Below are positions 8,336 through 17,097 of a stretch of 29,824 bases of DNA, in pieces. The translations under genes and the position numbers were made by a program. Source of the DNA: an uncultured Prevotella sp. (GTDB lineage: Bacteria > Bacteroidota > Bacteroidia > Bacteroidales > Bacteroidaceae). Below the pieces are notes generated by a model. The model saw nothing but the letters and a program-made list of their open reading frames with translations, ran no database searches and was not told the origin of the DNA. Numbering within the stretch: the first letter of the stretch is position 1; the number at the start of each line of letters is the position of its first letter. Location: contig NZ_URNN01000022.1 of the NCBI RefSeq assembly GCF_900549175.1, positions 1-29,824 of the forward strand, given 5' to 3'.

Positions 8336-9472
8336 CTTTAACTCCTTTACTCCATTTAACTCCCCTTTTGCAACCTCCACCTCCGTATCATCCGCAAGGT
8401 TGAGGTTCCCCGAAGTTATTATTATGTCGCCCTCGTTCACCGTGGTGTTCTTCCGCTCGCATCCCGTTATGGCAAAGCTCGTGAGATTACTGTACATGAT
8501 GTCGACATAAGTCCATACCGCGCGGTGCGTGTCGGGGTCGTATACGAAGACCACGTTGTAGCCGTCGCGCTCAACCACCGCTTCCTTCGGCACCACGAAC
8601 ATGCCGGGCACGGAGTTCTCTATGGTCACCTTCACATTCATGCCGTCAATAAGCCGGTCGGAAGAGTTCTTCATGCGCGCCTTCACCGCTACGAGCCCTT
8701 TGGTGTCTACAGACGGATTGATTTCCGTTACCGTCCCGTAGAGCGACAGTTCGCCGGCGACAAACGGCGACACCCTGACCCGCGTCCCCACACTGACGGA
8801 GACGAGCTCGGCCTCAAGCACCTTAAACTCCACGTCGAAGAACGAATCGTCTATCAGCGTACAGAACTTGTCGCCGCGCTGATACGGCCGTGCCACGAGG
8901 TCGGCAATCCTGCCCCCGAACGGGGCCTTCAGGCTGCAGTCCTGCAGAGCCTGTTCGGCGGAGCGTAGCGCAAACCGCGCCGAATAATATCCCGACGTGA
9001 CCTTGGCCCGGTGTAGCACCTCGGCCGGCACGTTGTCCGTGCTTCCGTCATATCCCAGACCTATCAGCTTGTCCTGCAGGTCAACCTGTGCCTTTTCGAG
9101 GTCGCGCACGGCCTTATCGTGGGCGGCCTTGCGTTCGCGGGTGTCGGCCACGGCCAATACCGTGCCCGCCGCCACACGCTGGCCGTTCTTCACGTTCACG
9201 ACCTGCAACATCTCCCCCGCCTTCGGACACATCAGTTCGGCACGCCGTATGGCCGCCAGACGGCCGTTGCACAGCACCTGTTTCTGAAATGTCTGCCGGC
9301 GCAGCACCATCGTGTCAACCTCTATCACGGTCTCTTCCCTCACGGCGGTCTGCAGGTCATCTTCTCCTTCGGCCGTTCCGCCGTGTGCAAACACATAAAC
9401 CGCATAGGCCAGTCCGCCTGCAACCGCCATTACGGCCGCAGCCGCCACCATTGTCTTGATACGTATATTCAT
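8306..9472 (-). CDS. Membrane-fusion (periplasmic adaptor) protein of the RND pump
   Basis: A 388-residue HlyD/AcrA-type adaptor. It has an N-terminal membrane anchor or signal (residues about 8-28), a lipoyl half-motif (AELMCPKAGEMLQVVNVKNGQRVAAG), a helical hairpin rich in Ala, Lys and Glu (about 110-175), the second lipoyl half (CSLKAPFGGRIADLVARPYQRGD) and a beta-barrel/membrane-proximal region (GMFVVPKEAVVERDG). It would link the permeases to the TolC-like channel. It starts 44 bp after the channel gene. The last 19 residues (370-388, GELNGVKELKGVKPNAFKM) follow the natural-looking end TEVEVAK and are encoded by reverse copies of the GGAGTTAA repeat, so the native C-terminus has probably been extended by repeat DNA. 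Confidence 0.92.
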   Translation of the reverse strand: MNIRIKTMVAAAAVMAVAGGLAYAVYVFAHGGTAEGEDDLQTAVREETVIEVDTMVLRRQTFQKQVLCNGRLAAIRRAELMCPKAGEMLQVVNVKNGQRVAAGTVLAVADTRERKAAHDKAVRDLEKAQVDLQDKLIGLGYDGSTDNVPAEVLHRAKVTSGYYSARFALRSAEQALQDCSLKAPFGGRIADLVARPYQRGDKFCTLIDDSFFDVEFKVLEAELVSVSVGTRVRVSPFVAGELSLYGTVTEINPSVDTKGLVAVKARMKNSSDRLIDGMNVKVTIENSVPGMFVVPKEAVVERDGYNVVFVYDPDTHRAVWTYVDIMYSNLTSFAITGCERKNTTVNEGDIIITSGNLNLADDTEVEVAKGELNGVKELKGVKPNAFKM

Positions 9473-9516
9473 ACTTTTTATTTTTTATTTTGTATTTAGT
9501 AGCGGGCTTCTCCCCG

Positions 9517-11001
9517 TCATTTCATCAGTTCGTCAAAGTCAACAGTCAGGTCACGCCCCCTCTGCCAGTCGTACAGTGTTGACTTCTGCAGGGTGTAATA
9601 GTCGTTCCAGAATGTTTTCAACTGACTTATATACTGCGCCTTGGCCGACTCCATCTCCTGCTGCGCCGTGTTGAGGTCGGTCACCGAAACGGCTCCCGTC
9701 TCATACCTCCGGCGGGTAATCTCATACCGCTCTTCGGCTATATCCTGCGCCCGCAGGGCATTGCGGCACTGCTGCGGCTGGGCGTTAAACTGCGTCACCT
9801 TCTTACGCAGGTCCTGCATGTAGTCCTGATGTGTCTGTTCCACCTTCGTGCGCACCATGTCGAGCCGGGCCTGCGCCATCTTCACCTTGCCGCGGCTCAC
9901 GCCCCAGTCGAATATGGGCAGCGACAGCGACAGGCCTATTATCTCGTTGTCTCTCAGCCGGCTGTATGCCGCCCCAATGTTGTTTCCCGTCTGCGTGAAT
10001 CCCAGTTCGCTGCTCAGCGTCATCTGTATGCCCCGGGTTGACTTTGCCTGCGCAAGCTCTTTTTCGGCCTGCAGCATCTGCAGCCGCTGTTCGAGAGAAT
10101 GGGGCGAGTTGGCGATGGCTTTCTGCAGCACCGCGTCCACCCCCACCGTCATGTCGGGCACGGTGTATGGCGGCACGAGTTCCGCCCGCGAGTAGTCGCT
10201 GACGCGCAGGAACGAGAACAGCTCGTACATGGCATCGTCGAGGGTCAGCTTGTTTTTGGTCACGGCCATGCGTGCGTTCAGCAGCGACAGCTCCATCTGC
10301 AGCACCTCGCTCTTCGTGGTGGTGGTCAGCGCGAGCCGCTTCTGCGCCACCTCATACAGCCGTTCGCGGTCGCCCACCGTCTGCACGCTCTGCCTGTAGT
10401 CCGACTGCGCCGACAGCACGTTGAAGAACAGCAGCGCCGCCTTTATCGTTATGTCCTCGAGGGCGGCTACATACGTTCTTTCCGCTATCCTATACTCCAC
10501 GGGGGCCGTCTTCTTCTCCCACTTCAGCGTGTTGAACGACCGCAGCGGCTGGGTGTAGCTGATGCGCAGCGGCTGCGAGTTGTACGTCTTCTCGTTATAG
10601 GTGAACTGGTCAAGACGGTACAGATACGACTGCAGCGACACCATTCCGCCCGTGGCCGCTATCTGCTGGTCTACGGAAAGCGTCACGGAGTTGGTCATCG
10701 TGTTGTTGTTGACAAGATTGACACGGCCCGTCTCCGGGTCGCGCGCCTCAACCACCGAATGGTTGAAGCCGCCCAGCTTGCCGCCAACATTCACCGAGGG
10801 CATCAGCTGGGCCTTCGCCGAGCGGTACTGCCAGTAGCTGCCCATATACGAGTAGCGCGCTATCTGTGCGTCGAGACTGTTCTCGCGGGCTATCGCTATC
10901 ACATTCGTCAACGTCAGCCTCTGGGCCGCAACGCCCGAAAAGCCAACAGCCATGGCTGCCGTCAGGAGAAACCTGCGTGCCATGACGGACAAAAACAACA
11001 T
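9517..11001 (-). CDS. TolC-family outer-membrane efflux protein
   Basis: An outer-membrane channel protein with two repeated OEP units. It has a signal peptide (ARRFLLTAAMAVGFSGVAA), then RLTLTNVIAIARENSLD, the usual OEP opening. Long helical stretches rich in Gln, Ala and Leu follow, including the late ARLDMVRTKVEQTHQDYMQDLRKKV and ETGAVSVTDLNTAQQEMESAK segments typical of the second unit. I chose ATG at 11001 because it sits just before the signal peptide with GGTAGGG upstream; ATG codons at 11040 and 10983 are alternatives. It is the first efflux gene, starting about 70 bp after the O-antigen-ligase-like gene, so the pump might share its transcript. Confidence 0.9.
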   Translation of the reverse strand: MLFLSVMARRFLLTAAMAVGFSGVAAQRLTLTNVIAIARENSLDAQIARYSYMGSYWQYRSAKAQLMPSVNVGGKLGGFNHSVVEARDPETGRVNLVNNNTMTNSVTLSVDQQIAATGGMVSLQSYLYRLDQFTYNEKTYNSQPLRISYTQPLRSFNTLKWEKKTAPVEYRIAERTYVAALEDITIKAALLFFNVLSAQSDYRQSVQTVGDRERLYEVAQKRLALTTTTKSEVLQMELSLLNARMAVTKNKLTLDDAMYELFSFLRVSDYSRAELVPPYTVPDMTVGVDAVLQKAIANSPHSLEQRLQMLQAEKELAQAKSTRGIQMTLSSELGFTQTGNNIGAAYSRLRDNEIIGLSLSLPIFDWGVSRGKVKMAQARLDMVRTKVEQTHQDYMQDLRKKVTQFNAQPQQCRNALRAQDIAEERYEITRRRYETGAVSVTDLNTAQQEMESAKAQYISQLKTFWNDYYTLQKSTLYDWQRGRDLTVDFDELMK

Positions 11002-11072
11002 TGTGTCCCTACCGTTATATAATCTCGGTGTGTGTGTCATTGCAAACTTATTCTTCAACTTATTTTTTTATT

Positions 11073-12824
11073 TCATAATAATGTCTGTGCCTTGTTCTTC
11101 ATATCTCTCGTCGCCTCCGACTCCACCTTTGGCTTCATCTCCACAATCCGTCTTGCCGTTTCCACGGCCTTGGTCCTGTTGCCCGTTTCCTTGTAGAGCA
11201 GCATAAGCCGGTATAGTGGATAAAGCCTGTTGGGCATCATGGCAAACGCTTTCAGATATTCCCGTTCGGCCGGGCCGTAGTGCCCCATGTCCTTGTAGTT
11301 GTTGCCCGTAAGCACATGAAACATCGGGTCGGCACTGCACAACGTGCCGCGGCCGAGAATGTCGTTACTGTCGTTATACCGCCCCGCGTCACGCAGTATC
11401 TTGCCGAAATCGAAAAGAAACTCGGCGTTGTCGCCCTCCAATGGCAGCAGCTCATAATAGTCTTCCAAAAAGGCCTCACTGTGCAATCCGCTGAAGACAC
11501 CGTACGTCTTGTCGGCCTCGTGGCTCTCCTTTGCCATACCGTATGTCTGACGGCAGGCCAAGACGAGCAGCGCGGCCGCAAGGGCTGTCTTCACCCTCCC
11601 CGTTTCCGCCACGGCCCTGCCGCCCGCCGCCTCGCCCCACGCCACCGTCATCACGGCGACAATCTTATAGGGCAGAAGGTCGAAGGGATAGGAAAACATC
11701 GAGAATACCAGCAGCGAGGCCATGCCGTAGAACAACGGCCGGCTGCTGCGGAACAGCGAGGCCATGGCCGCCGCGCAGAGCGCCACGGCAAAGAGGGCTC
11801 CCACCATGCCCTGCTCCACAAGCGTCTTCAACAGAATGTTGTAGGCGTTGTCGGTCACTCCTGCCGACGACAGGTCGGTGCCGCTGCCGTGCAGCTGCGC
11901 CATGCCTTCGGCCACGGCATGACAGAATCCGCCCGTGCCCACGCCGAGCCACGGGCAGCCGGTCCATGTGGTCAGGGCGGCCTGCCATATTATCATCCGC
12001 CCGTCGGCAGAGCCTTGTTTCACGAGATAGAACACTATGGCCGCCGCCACCAGCAGCCCCCAAAGCGCATATCGGTATCTCCAATAATACCGTCTGTACA
12101 TACACAGACAGACAACGGCGGTGCCGGCAAATGCCGCGCGGCTCCACGTGGCGGGAAGCACGACGGCCATTATCACGACGGCAACAGTCAGTATGTGCCT
12201 CAGCTCAGTCTTCGCCACCATCGCCGCGACCCGTCGTGGCACAAACGCCGGCATTGTCGTGACAATCTTTCTGTCCCCTGCTTCACGCATGGCGGCCAGC
12301 CCCACGGCCAGCCCTATCATCAGGTAAGCCGAATAGGGTCCGGGATTGAGGAAACTGCCCGTAAGCAGATACTGCACATGACGGCTCGTGCCGTTGACCA
12401 TCTGCTCCACGCCCGCCACCGCTTCATAACAGCCGCCGGCTATGACACATACTGCAAGCATGCGCGCCGGCATGCCCGCCACGCCGAACAGCAGCCTCAA
12501 CGAGAAGTAAAGCAAAAACACTACGACGGCATGAAGGAACTCCGTCCTGCATGGATATCCGCCGCCATCCGCCCATATCATGCCGGCATAGAACACAAAC
12601 CACGCCAAGGCCACCATGTCGGTGACCGTCATCCTCATCTTCTTGCGTAAGGCGAAAAGCATCACTCCGCCGGCTGCATACAGCACGCCCGTACCTGCCG
12701 CCACCCATATTTCAGGCTCCGCCCATCGTCGCTCCACCGGCAGAACTGTAAGGTATGTCAGCAACAGGAGTATGATGCAGCCCATCGTCCTGATGACTGT
12801 CATTGAGGTTTGAAGCCGTTTCAT
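11073..12824 (-). CDS. O-antigen ligase/polymerase-like membrane protein with C-terminal TPR
   Basis: A 583-residue protein. About residues 1-430 are a chain of hydrophobic helices with the Wzy_C/WaaL-type features ATWSRAAFAG (conserved Arg between TM segments) and GCPWLGVGTGGF. The rest is a soluble TPR-like region with NNYKDMGHYGPAEREYLKAF and YRLMLLYKETGNRTKAVETARRI. Such Bacteroidetes proteins are annotated as O-antigen ligase family with TPR; the acceptor is unknown. The start MKRLQTSM has AGGAG about 8 bp upstream and lies 41 bp past the signal peptidase reading frame. Its position at the end of the peptide operon suggests an envelope role, but it could instead belong with lipid-linked glycan transfer. 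Confidence 0.8.
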   Translation of the reverse strand: MKRLQTSMTVIRTMGCIILLLLTYLTVLPVERRWAEPEIWVAAGTGVLYAAGGVMLFALRKKMRMTVTDMVALAWFVFYAGMIWADGGGYPCRTEFLHAVVVFLLYFSLRLLFGVAGMPARMLAVCVIAGGCYEAVAGVEQMVNGTSRHVQYLLTGSFLNPGPYSAYLMIGLAVGLAAMREAGDRKIVTTMPAFVPRRVAAMVAKTELRHILTVAVVIMAVVLPATWSRAAFAGTAVVCLCMYRRYYWRYRYALWGLLVAAAIVFYLVKQGSADGRMIIWQAALTTWTGCPWLGVGTGGFCHAVAEGMAQLHGSGTDLSSAGVTDNAYNILLKTLVEQGMVGALFAVALCAAAMASLFRSSRPLFYGMASLLVFSMFSYPFDLLPYKIVAVMTVAWGEAAGGRAVAETGRVKTALAAALLVLACRQTYGMAKESHEADKTYGVFSGLHSEAFLEDYYELLPLEGDNAEFLFDFGKILRDAGRYNDSNDILGRGTLCSADPMFHVLTGNNYKDMGHYGPAEREYLKAFAMMPNRLYPLYRLMLLYKETGNRTKAVETARRIVEMKPKVESEATRDMKNKAQTLL

Positions 12825-12865
12825 GATTTTTCTCCTCATAAACAATTCCAAGATTTCAAAGTCAT

Positions 12866-13702
12866 TTACTTCTTCTTGCGTGGCGGTATTATCTTCGTCA
12901 CCACACCTATTATATATTCCTCCGGCACGAATCCCCAATAGCGGGAGTCGAACGAGTCGAGCGAATAGTCACCGCAGATGTGGTAATAGTTGTGCCGGAA
13001 CCGGTGGGTCCTGATACGGCGGCCGCCGGCGAAAACGGCCATGCAGTCCCAGTCGTATGTTATCTTTGCACCGGTCTCCCACTCCTATATCCTCCGGTAG
13101 AGAGTGGCTTCGCGGGGCGTAACCGTGATTATGTCTCCACGGCGGGGTACGTACAGCGGCCCCCAGTTCTGTATGTTCCACCCGAAATGCCTGTCACGGC
13201 GCGGTGCCACATCGTAGACCTTGTATCTCTTCAACACCTCCGCCGTCTTGCCCTCCAACTGCCGCTGCCGCTTTTCGTTACCCAATATTTTGGGGCAGTT
13301 GTTGTTGAACAGATGTCCGCCTACGGCACTCAGCGTATCGCCCGGCATCCCAACAATGCGCTTGCAGTAAACATGGTTTATCTCGAACGATATCCTGCCG
13401 CGATGTACGGGATAGTTGAACACCACTATATCATTGCGCCTGAGTTCCCGTGTCCCTTTCAGCCTTACGGCCTTCAGCTCCTGTCCGCCCCGGCGGAAAT
13501 GCAGGTCGGTGTACAGACGGGGGCCGAAGAGCAGCTTGTTAACTATCACCTTGCTGCCGGGCATGATGGTGGGTGACATCGACTTCGTGGGCACGGTGAA
13601 GTAGTCGAACACGAACACCCGCCCGAGCAGCCACGCAATGTAAAGCACCGAAACGGATGCCACACAACGAAGCAAAACCTTGACAGCCTTCTTTATGAAC
13701 AT
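12866..13702 (-). pseudogene. lepB: Signal peptidase I (S26) interrupted by an in-frame TAG
   Basis: The reading frame is 278 codons plus a terminal TAA, with an internal amber codon at 13085-13087 (codon 206). Before it are a TM anchor (about 10-32), the catalytic Ser41 in PTKSMSPT and Lys114 in CKRIVGMPGD. After TAG the same frame continues as EWETGAKITYDW and carries box E (GDYSLDSFDSRYWGFVPEEY) to the end at PPRKKK. No base is lost; only the stop interrupts. The truncated product would lack box E, which S26 enzymes normally require. It overlaps the MauE-like gene by 10 bp and is followed by the O-antigen-ligase-like gene. It is a fresh nonsense mutation, readthrough, or a base-calling error. 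Confidence 0.88.
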
Positions 13703-14166
13703 TCTTTTATTTCAGTAATCCCGCGTTGCGTGACTTTCCGCCACTTGACGATAAGACAAACATTTACCGCAGCCATCACCAACAGCACCACACTCTTCAC
13801 GAACGATGACACCGGCGTGAAGTGCACCAGTTCGCCAAAACAGCCGCATGTCTCTATGCTGCCAATTATGGTAGGGAAAAACAGGTTGACACCGGTAAGA
13901 TAGACGAAGAAGAGCAGCATAACGCAAAACGCCATACCTGTGCATAGTGCAAAACGCCGCCACAGAGCCGCTATGCCGATGACTATTTCCGCCGCACACA
14001 CCGCCACGGCTATTTCAAAGGAAAAGCGATGCACCCATCCGCCTATATATGCGTCACCGTACAACTGCACCTCCTGTTCAAAAGCGCGTATGGCCACAGC
14101 CTTGAGCACGCCCGACAGGATGAAGCAGGCGGCCAGCAGGCATCTTATAATGTTACTTATGTTCAT
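13693..14166 (-). CDS. MauE/DoxX-like membrane protein
   Basis: A 157-residue four-helix integral membrane protein. It has hydrophobic stretches near 6-22, 52-68, 75-98 and 123-142, and the motif ETCGCFGEL (Cys107, Cys109) typical of the MauE/DoxX group in Bacteroidetes. MauE-like proteins are thought to pass reducing equivalents across the membrane to periplasmic thioredoxin-like partners. Here a CxxC lipoprotein is encoded two genes upstream. The start used is ATG at 14166; a GTG directly before it is possible. Its 3' end overlaps the signal peptidase start by 10 bp, so the genes are co-translated. Function is inferred from family and context. Confidence 0.8.
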   Translation of the reverse strand: MNISNIIRCLLAACFILSGVLKAVAIRAFEQEVQLYGDAYIGGWVHRFSFEIAVAVCAAEIVIGIAALWRRFALCTGMAFCVMLLFFVYLTGVNLFFPTIIGSIETCGCFGELVHFTPVSSFVKSVVLLVMAAVNVCLIVKWRKVTQRGITEIKECS

Positions 14167-14189
14167 CACTTATAGTATTACTTTCTTCA

Positions 14190-15305
14190 TTATTTTGCAA
14201 TCACCAATATTGGATTCAATCCCAATCCTGCCTGTTCTGCTGCAGCAATGTCTATGCCCAATCGCTCCAAATCCCGTTGTCCGAATTCTTCTAACGGAAT
14301 CAGATCCATGCACTTATTGCCGTCACTCACCCACGGCCAAAAAGTAACTTCAGTCATTCCCCGTACACCCAAGTGTCTCTCTTTGCCGTAATTGTTCACA
14401 GAATTATAAATTACTGTATTTGTCTTCTTTGAGACAATCACTTGCCGGTATGCGTTTTTTTGTGCAATTGAAAGGAAGATATATTTGTCTGTTATCACCA
14501 TGTTGTCGATATATTGTTGCGAACTGTTATTATTTTCACGATATTCCATATCCTCGATGTCTCTTCTCGATGGTGTGTTTTTGCCTTGATCAAACGTCAA
14601 GTACACAGACAGTCCTGCTTCTGACAAGAAAAACAGGCGGTCATCGAATGGCAATTTGAAATAAACTCCGCCATTGCCGTTACGAAGCATTCCTGTCTTG
14701 CACATTGACACCTTGATATTTTCTTCATCCGAATATACAGTATACGACTTTAACTTTTCACCGTTTGTAGATGCGGTTTTGAGAGTCACTGTCAAGCCCT
14801 CAGATGTGTATCTCCGCACCTCGCAGACCATACAGTCCAAATCACTGTTCCATTTTGCCGTCTGTAGAATTTCCTTTTTGTATGTCAGTCGGAACTGTCC
14901 GAGATAATTGCCATACATATCATATTTGTATATGATGCCTTCACGTGTTCCTAACAATACTATCTGGCGTTTCTTATCATAACTTACAGCTGTGAGTCGT
15001 CCATGTTCTCCGTGCCCCTTGCCCAATGCGCCGATTTTGTTGCAGAACTTACCGTTTATTGTAAACCGGTAGATATCTTCTCTGTCCCAAACAAAAACAG
15101 AACTGTCATCTGCAGCGAAAACGTTCGGATTGCGCAGAAGACATTCTTCTGTAGTTTCCAAAGGAACAAATCGTATAGAAGAAAATATGCCATCAGTATC
15201 AAGCGTAGTGTTTACAGCAATATCATACAGGATTATTTTATTCTTTTTCGTGGTACACGAAACAAGAACGAGACATATTGCCAAAAGATACTTCAACACT
15301 TTCAT
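14190..15305 (-). CDS. 6-bladed beta-propeller lipoprotein (BF3164/DUF4934-like)
   Basis: A 371-residue lipoprotein. The signal MKVLKYLLAICLVLVSC has a lipobox with Cys17. The mature part opens with strand repeats of the form SIRFVPLETTEECLL, then blade-like segments VFVWDREDIYRFTINGKFCNKIG and IIYKYDMYGNYLGQF, as in Bacteroidetes 6-bladed propeller lipoproteins. The motif LETT near the N-terminus is common in this family. These proteins often sit beside NVEALA peptide genes. It lies 8 bp after the redoxin gene and 23 bp before the MauE-like gene. No catalytic residues are evident; a binding or scaffold role at the outer membrane is inferred. Confidence 0.78.
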   Translation of the reverse strand: MKVLKYLLAICLVLVSCTTKKNKIILYDIAVNTTLDTDGIFSSIRFVPLETTEECLLRNPNVFAADDSSVFVWDREDIYRFTINGKFCNKIGALGKGHGEHGRLTAVSYDKKRQIVLLGTREGIIYKYDMYGNYLGQFRLTYKKEILQTAKWNSDLDCMVCEVRRYTSEGLTVTLKTASTNGEKLKSYTVYSDEENIKVSMCKTGMLRNGNGGVYFKLPFDDRLFFLSEAGLSVYLTFDQGKNTPSRRDIEDMEYRENNNSSQQYIDNMVITDKYIFLSIAQKNAYRQVIVSKKTNTVIYNSVNNYGKERHLGVRGMTEVTFWPWVSDGNKCMDLIPLEEFGQRDLERLGIDIAAAEQAGLGLNPILVIAK

Positions 15306-15319
15306 CGTCAATAGTTATT

Positions 15320-15805
15320 TTATTGTTTAAACAAATGCTTTTTGTACGTTTCAATACCGTTGACTGTTGGAGACTGATAGTCAACACCAATGATTCTCCC
15401 TTTATCTAAATATATTATTAGTGGATATTTACTCTCTTTACAGTCAATGTTATACATACCTTTTGTATCTATGACTGCGTTCAGTTCTGAAACCTTTAAA
15501 CCTTTCAGAGTTCTGTTTAATAGTTTTTTTGAAACGACATGTGTAAAAACGACAAGATTCTCTTTTTGATTCTTTAAAAAATACTGTTGGTTCTGATTTA
15601 AAAAATGTATTCCTGACGCTATACATCCAGGGCATCCTGCTCCTGGAATGACAAAGCATGTCTTCAGGGAATCACCAAACAGAACATCATTTTTTCTTAA
15701 TGACATTTCAACAATATCTGTTATATTATTGTTCTTTGAAGAACAGCCGTAGAATGCTGTGAGTAACATAAACACACCAGCAAACAAAAATATATGCTTT
15801 TTCAT
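15320..15805 (-). CDS. Thioredoxin-like (CPGC) lipoprotein
   Basis: A 161-residue lipoprotein, with signal MKKHIFLFAGVFMLLTAFYGC and lipidated Cys21. A strand leads to GAGCPGCIASG (Cys58, Cys61), a CxxC active-site motif placed as in TlpA/redoxin folds, followed by NLVVFTHVVSKK and a late YPLIIYLDKGRIIGV, which resembles the cis-Pro strand (Pro after Tyr). It is short for a TlpA protein. Its start overlaps the DUF4221-like gene by ATGA. With the MauE-like membrane protein it could form a periplasmic thiol-redox pair acting on the cysteine-containing peptide encoded at the head of the operon; that link is inference. Confidence 0.75.
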   Translation of the reverse strand: MKKHIFLFAGVFMLLTAFYGCSSKNNNITDIVEMSLRKNDVLFGDSLKTCFVIPGAGCPGCIASGIHFLNQNQQYFLKNQKENLVVFTHVVSKKLLNRTLKGLKVSELNAVIDTKGMYNIDCKESKYPLIIYLDKGRIIGVDYQSPTVNGIETYKKHLFKQ

Positions 15806-16986
15806 TTCCGTATATTATAACATCTAAATGAAATATAGTTTTCGTCATCGCTACGTTCGGCAACAACCAATCCTTTAGAACTGATGTGCATATTGTCGAA
15901 ATACAAATTTGAATAATCTGTAAGAATACAGCTCTCCGATAGTACTTTTCCGTTGGCATCGCAGATGATGAACGATCTTGGTTGTATAAAAACTTCATCT
16001 CGTTTCCAATTATTGAGAGGATGATTCACAACTCTTATCAGGAGATCCCTATACGGATCATAGAGAATATTTGAATATGAGAGCTGACTTACAAAATACT
16101 GAATTTCATAATTGTCATCTTGCTCTATCTCTTTTTGACTTTTATCACATTCTTCCACCCTACCATTGTCATATCTGCTTTGGATAAATAAGGTATCACA
16201 AACTGTAAAATCAGAATTAAATCTGTAAACTTTCTCATCTACAGGAAAACTATATAAAAAATGTCCTGAATTATCAGTTGTAGTATATATACGGTTCAAA
16301 TATATTGCCCCAAGATTTTGTTTTAGATACTTATCCGTATATGTAAGTTCGATTTTCCATTTTTCAGTGTTGATATCTAATTTTTCAGATACAGGAATAT
16401 TATCCAATCCAGATTCATATAATGACCCAAGTATTCCGCCGGAAACGACAATCGTTGGAGAATAGAATCCTATTCTTGACGCATTCAACGCATTAGCAGA
16501 CGGGAGCCATTTAATTTTTTTGTTATTTCGAGGTAGACTCCATTTAGCAAAAACATCACCATTATGATTTATAACAAAAATAAATTTTTCCTGATAGTTA
16601 TAAACAAGAATGGTATCATCGTTAATATAGTTAAAACCAGAATATACATTTAAATTTCCACATTTGCCCAAAGAAATAGAGTCTTCCAACTCGCCACTGT
16701 CAAAATCAAAAATATACAATTCTGATTCATCAAGCAACATATATTTGTCTTTGCCCTCTTTTCTAACTATTTGTGAAGAAATAGGAATATTAGTTATTCT
16801 GTTTCCTATCTTGATTTTCTTTATCGTATATGATTTCACGTCCAACATAGTACTATCAGAAATGGTAACCATAGTACGATTCGATTGTGAAGAGTCATTT
16901 CCACATATGTAATATAATAACGCAAAAATGGCTGTTACAACAAATGAACACAAAAAAAATAGTGATATCTTTTTATTCCGATTCAT
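15802..16986 (-). CDS. DUF4221-like beta-propeller protein, membrane anchored
   Basis: A 394-residue protein with an N-terminal hydrophobic anchor (residues about 8-27, KISLFFLCSFVVTAIFALLYY) and an extracytoplasmic part of repeated beta strands, such as YMLLDESELYIFDFDSGELEDSISL and TILVYNYQEKFIFVINHNGDVFAKW. The latter are typical of the DUF4221/6-bladed propeller group of Bacteroidetes. No lipobox is clear, though Cys28 (YYICGN) might be lipidated. It is AT-rich compared with the efflux operon. It is the first gene after the peptide gene, separated by a 12-bp inverted repeat. Role unknown; family members are found in NVEALA gene clusters. Confidence 0.65.
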   Translation of the reverse strand: MNRNKKISLFFLCSFVVTAIFALLYYICGNDSSQSNRTMVTISDSTMLDVKSYTIKKIKIGNRITNIPISSQIVRKEGKDKYMLLDESELYIFDFDSGELEDSISLGKCGNLNVYSGFNYINDDTILVYNYQEKFIFVINHNGDVFAKWSLPRNNKKIKWLPSANALNASRIGFYSPTIVVSGGILGSLYESGLDNIPVSEKLDINTEKWKIELTYTDKYLKQNLGAIYLNRIYTTTDNSGHFLYSFPVDEKVYRFNSDFTVCDTLFIQSRYDNGRVEECDKSQKEIEQDDNYEIQYFVSQLSYSNILYDPYRDLLIRVVNHPLNNWKRDEVFIQPRSFIICDANGKVLSESCILTDYSNLYFDNMHISSKGLVVAERSDDENYISFRCYNIRK

Positions 16987-17011
16987 ATATAAACTATTAT
17001 TTCATGGAGGG

Positions 17012-17070
17012 TGTATCAAAATGGTTATAAGAATATACCCTATAGGTCACTTCTTTTGCATTTTGATACA
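17012..17070. repeat. 12-bp inverted repeat between the peptide gene and the rest of the operon
   Basis: TGTATCAAAATG (17012-17023) and CATTTTGATACA (17059-17070) are perfect reverse complements around 35 nt, which contain the small palindrome CCTATAGG. It fills most of the 111-bp gap between the NVEALA gene stop and the DUF4221-like start. It could act as an attenuator or processing/stability hairpin that keeps peptide mRNA above downstream mRNA, or it may be a short mobile repeat. Confidence 0.8.
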
Positions 17071-17097
17071 ACCTCATGAAAGATTACTTAATAGGTA

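Noticed and set aside
11280..12650. A 456-codon plus-strand frame opposite the O-antigen-ligase-like gene
   Set aside because: No domain or signal, His/Arg-rich composition, no promoter. The minus-strand protein has clear membrane helices and TPR.
13085..13087. Genome-wide recoding of TAG as a sense codon
   Set aside because: TAG ends the DUF3244 gene at the place expected for its family and the Rpn tail at its usual last residue, so it works as a stop here.
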